A program made the translations under genes and the position numbers. The notes beneath the pieces are model-generated. The model was not told where the DNA came from and did not search any database. It was given only the letters and a program-made list of their open reading frames with translations. From Campylobacteraceae bacterium (GTDB lineage Bacteria > Campylobacterota > Campylobacteria > Campylobacterales > Sulfurovaceae), in NCBI GenBank assembly GCA_027056485.1, contig JALUKQ010000026.1:1-40608 (forward strand): a stretch of DNA of 40,608 nucleotides, given 5' to 3'. Below, piece after piece: positions 37,904-40,608 of the stretch (positions within the stretch are counted from its first letter, which is position 1; each line of letters begins with the position of its first letter).

Positions 37904-37928
37904 CTTAGTGACCAAATTGGTCACTAAG
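37904..37928. terminator. Hairpin after the OMP gene
   Basis: CTTAGTGACC-AAATT-GGTCACTAAG. Confidence 0.5.
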
Positions 37929-38104
37929 TTAAAGTCAAATTCTTCTTTTTTATACTCCTTTTTTCTTTTACTATTTAAAATTGTTTTTCTCTAAATATTG
38001 GTGTTTAACTTTTATTAATATTTTATTTTATTTTTAGTATTTTAACTTAAGTTAAATTTAATATCAATTGAAATAAGTGTACAAAATTAATAAAGGATTT
38101 TTAT

Positions 38105-40608
38105 ATGAGATTTAAAAATATGGTATTTATGTTTTTTTTATTTGGCATTTTTCTTCAAGCGAGTAGTATTGATATTGTTACCAAATTTTCAAAAACAGGA
38201 GGAATCTATGGTGATTTGAACACTGTTGGAGATATAGTTAATGGTAGAGAAATCTGTTCTTCTGCAAATAACAATAACAATGATGTCCCTGGATGTGATA
38301 TGTCATCAGACCCAGGGTATAACAATAATGGAACGGATAATAACGTTACTGATGACTATTATACGGGTGATTTAATTGTACGAACCAATGATATTTTTAA
38401 AATTAAAGTTGGTTGGAATGCTACAGGTGTTACTAATCCTATTACATTAAGTTCAACCTTACCTTCATTTGGAGGAAATAACTATTTGCGTTGGGAGAAG
38501 TTACCTTCTAGTTGTAAAGAGGGTTCTTCTATTTCAGATGATGGTCTTATTTTAGTTTGTGTGAGAACAAATGATGCTTCTATCTCATACTCTGAAGATT
38601 CACCTTTTAAGGTTAAAGTAAAAGCAAATACTCCGAACAATACAAAAACGGGTGAGATCAGTTTTTCTATTTCAAGTGATGGGTTAGAGACAAAAACAGA
38701 CAGTACAGATGGCGAATTAACGGTTACAGCTAAACCGATGTGGAACATTCAAAAAAAGCATGTTGCAACCTTAGAGGGGCAAGTGAATGCTAATGGAGAT
38801 GAGGGATATATTGTTCGTTATGCTTATGTACTCGAAGCTGATGAGGTTGTAGGTGAAACGGAGACCAGTTCAGCTGTTTTAGGTAATGAGGCTTTAGGTA
38901 AAGATTTTTCTTTAAGTTTTACCGATGATGTTTCACAAATCTCTCCCAATGCTGAATATGTTTCTTGTTCAGTTACTGGTGCAGAGGGTAGCTATGAGCC
39001 TTATCCTTGGTATCATGCAGATGTTCCTCAACGTAGTGTTGGTTCTTTAGAGAGTGATTTGAGTGTAACTTGTAATCAAGATACTATAGGAGGAGATATT
39101 AGTATAAATTATACAGGAATTGATGCTTCATTGGAGCATGTTCCAACACGTTATGCTGATGGTGGGATTATACCACTTACTCGACTACCAATTGCTTCAG
39201 GGACTATAGATATATTTGTACCAATTGATGATATTAAAAATGCTAAATCTATTGGGAATGATAGCTATCAACTTGATACTAATAATACAATTACAAGCTT
39301 TGACCCAGTATCTATTTCTGGTCAATCTAACTTTGATGCATTAGCTGAAAGTACCAAGGATAATAGTGTTCTTGTGCCTCTTATTTATAGAGGACCTGGT
39401 TATACTGGTGGAACTTATCACAAATATTTTTCAAATAGTGTTGATGCTCTTGCTCCTCTTCCTGATACAACAAACGGTTTCTATAGTGCTGATGGAATTG
39501 TAACCCCTGATAAAGAGTTTGCTTCATGGGTCTATGTTGCCAATAGTGGAAATAAAGATTTTAACAATACCATACTTTGTGATGTTATTGATTCTAATCT
39601 TTATGATGTAATTGACATTGAACAAGATATTTCAGCTGTAAAGCTTTATGGTAACACAGCAGATTTAAATTACTCAATTGAGTATGCGACAGGTTATATT
39701 AATAGTTGGCCACCACAATTAGACCAAGATAATTCACAGAAGGTTATTGATGAGTGTAAAGACCCTTCTATTACATGGTATTCAACAACACAAGAGGCAA
39801 GAGCTAATGGGAAGATTACAAAAGTAAGATTACGGGTTCCAACAGGGATACCAGCTGGTTATTCAGCAGGGTTTATTACTAAGTTAAAAGCTAGAAGTGA
39901 AGATTTATCAGGAACAACAATTCCTAGTGGGACAAATTTAGTGAACTACTCAGCACTGCATGACTCTATACTTTTCTCTTCAGTAGAAGATAATTGGAGT
40001 GGTGCTACAAGAGTTTTAAATAGCTATCCAACTCCTGCATCAGGAGGTGACTATAGAGCTGATAGAGCTATTATGACCAGAGCAAAAGTTAGAACAACAA
40101 AAGAGCTTTCAACAACAATAGTAGAGCCATCAGATGAGGTAACGGTTACAATTCACTCAACGTTTACTACAGAGAGTCAAACACCTGAAAGTTCAGATGT
40201 TAAGATAACTGAAATGTTAGCTCCTGGGCTGAAATATGTTGTAGGGAGTGCAAGTATTGGTGACCCAACTATTGGAAGTTGTGATGATATTGAAGATTCT
40301 GACCCATTAAAAACTATCTGTACAGCAGATTATCAAGTACTTGTTTGGGATTTAGGTGTTAGACAAGCGAATAGTGCGTTAGAAGATATTGAATATAAAT
40401 TTGTTGTTTCAGCATTTACACAATCAGGTGAGAGTAGTACCTATACAGTTATCTCTTCTCCTACAGATACAAGTAATCCCAATATTAGAAAAGCAAATAA
40501 AAATATATCTGTAAGTATCCCAGCTTCTCTGTTTATCTCTAAAGAGGTCAACACTCCTTATAGAGATATTAACGAGTCGCCTATTGAATATACCTCTTAT
40601 GCTAGAAA
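38105..40608 (+). CDS. Large secreted/surface protein (DUF11-like, beta-rich), 3' truncated by window edge
   Basis: Continuous frame from ATG 38105 to the window end (>=834 codons, no stop found on manual reading); signal-like MRFKNMVFMFFLFGIFLQASS; C-terminal part VTVTIHSTFTTESQTPESSDVKITEMLAPGLKYVVGSAS is DUF11-like. Confidence 0.85.
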   Translation, partial: MRFKNMVFMFFLFGIFLQASSIDIVTKFSKTGGIYGDLNTVGDIVNGREICSSANNNNNDVPGCDMSSDPGYNNNGTDNNVTDDYYTGDLIVRTNDIFKIKVGWNATGVTNPITLSSTLPSFGGNNYLRWEKLPSSCKEGSSISDDGLILVCVRTNDASISYSEDSPFKVKVKANTPNNTKTGEISFSISSDGLETKTDSTDGELTVTAKPMWNIQKKHVATLEGQVNANGDEGYIVRYAYVLEADEVVGETETSSAVLGNEALGKDFSLSFTDDVSQISPNAEYVSCSVTGAEGSYEPYPWYHADVPQRSVGSLESDLSVTCNQDTIGGDISINYTGIDASLEHVPTRYADGGIIPLTRLPIASGTIDIFVPIDDIKNAKSIGNDSYQLDTNNTITSFDPVSISGQSNFDALAESTKDNSVLVPLIYRGPGYTGGTYHKYFSNSVDALAPLPDTTNGFYSADGIVTPDKEFASWVYVANSGNKDFNNTILCDVIDSNLYDVIDIEQDISAVKLYGNTADLNYSIEYATGYINSWPPQLDQDNSQKVIDECKDPSITWYSTTQEARANGKITKVRLRVPTGIPAGYSAGFITKLKARSEDLSGTTIPSGTNLVNYSALHDSILFSSVEDNWSGATRVLNSYPTPASGGDYRADRAIMTRAKVRTTKELSTTIVEPSDEVTVTIHSTFTTESQTPESSDVKITEMLAPGLKYVVGSASIGDPTIGSCDDIEDSDPLKTICTADYQVLVWDLGVRQANSALEDIEYKFVVSAFTQSGESSTYTVISSPTDTSNPNIRKANKNISVSIPASLFISKEVNTPYRDINESPIEYTSYAR

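Overview
The window is about 40.6 kb of AT-rich DNA that reads as a Campylobacterota (epsilonproteobacterial, Sulfurovum-like) chromosome; the taxon is inferred from protein character and gene order only. The core is translation and transcription machinery: an rpmJ-rpsM-rpsK-rpsD-rpoA-rplQ alpha-type operon; tRNA-Thr(TGT)-Tyr(GTA)-Gly(TCC)-Thr(GGT)-tuf-rpmG-tRNA-Trp(CCA)-secE-nusG-rplK-rplA-rplJ-rplL-rpoB-rpoC; and rpsL-rpsG-fusA. Also present are panD, a YbaB/EbfC protein, a flippase/DUF5672/SAF-dehydrogenase trio, an NfuA-like protein, murE and yaaA. Both ends carry surface or secreted protein genes. The left end has a 5'-truncated plant-type LRR + CshA-repeat + TM protein. The right end has a 1876-aa SdrD-B/CshA giant, an OMP beta-barrel, and a >=834-codon ORF open at the window edge that is absent from the ORF track. 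The points most worth follow-up are: (i) a thioester-domain(TED)-like segment in the 1876-aa protein in which the Gln position appears to be Glu, plus an IPTL-CTERM-like tail; (ii) a structured rplL-rpoB intergenic region with two tandem hairpins that have identical loops and a covarying base pair; (iii) a 20-bp stem-loop and a promoter dyad ahead of rpsL; (iv) hairpins in nearly every intergenic gap of the tuf-rpoBC locus. I saw no CRISPR array, IS element or classical defence system.
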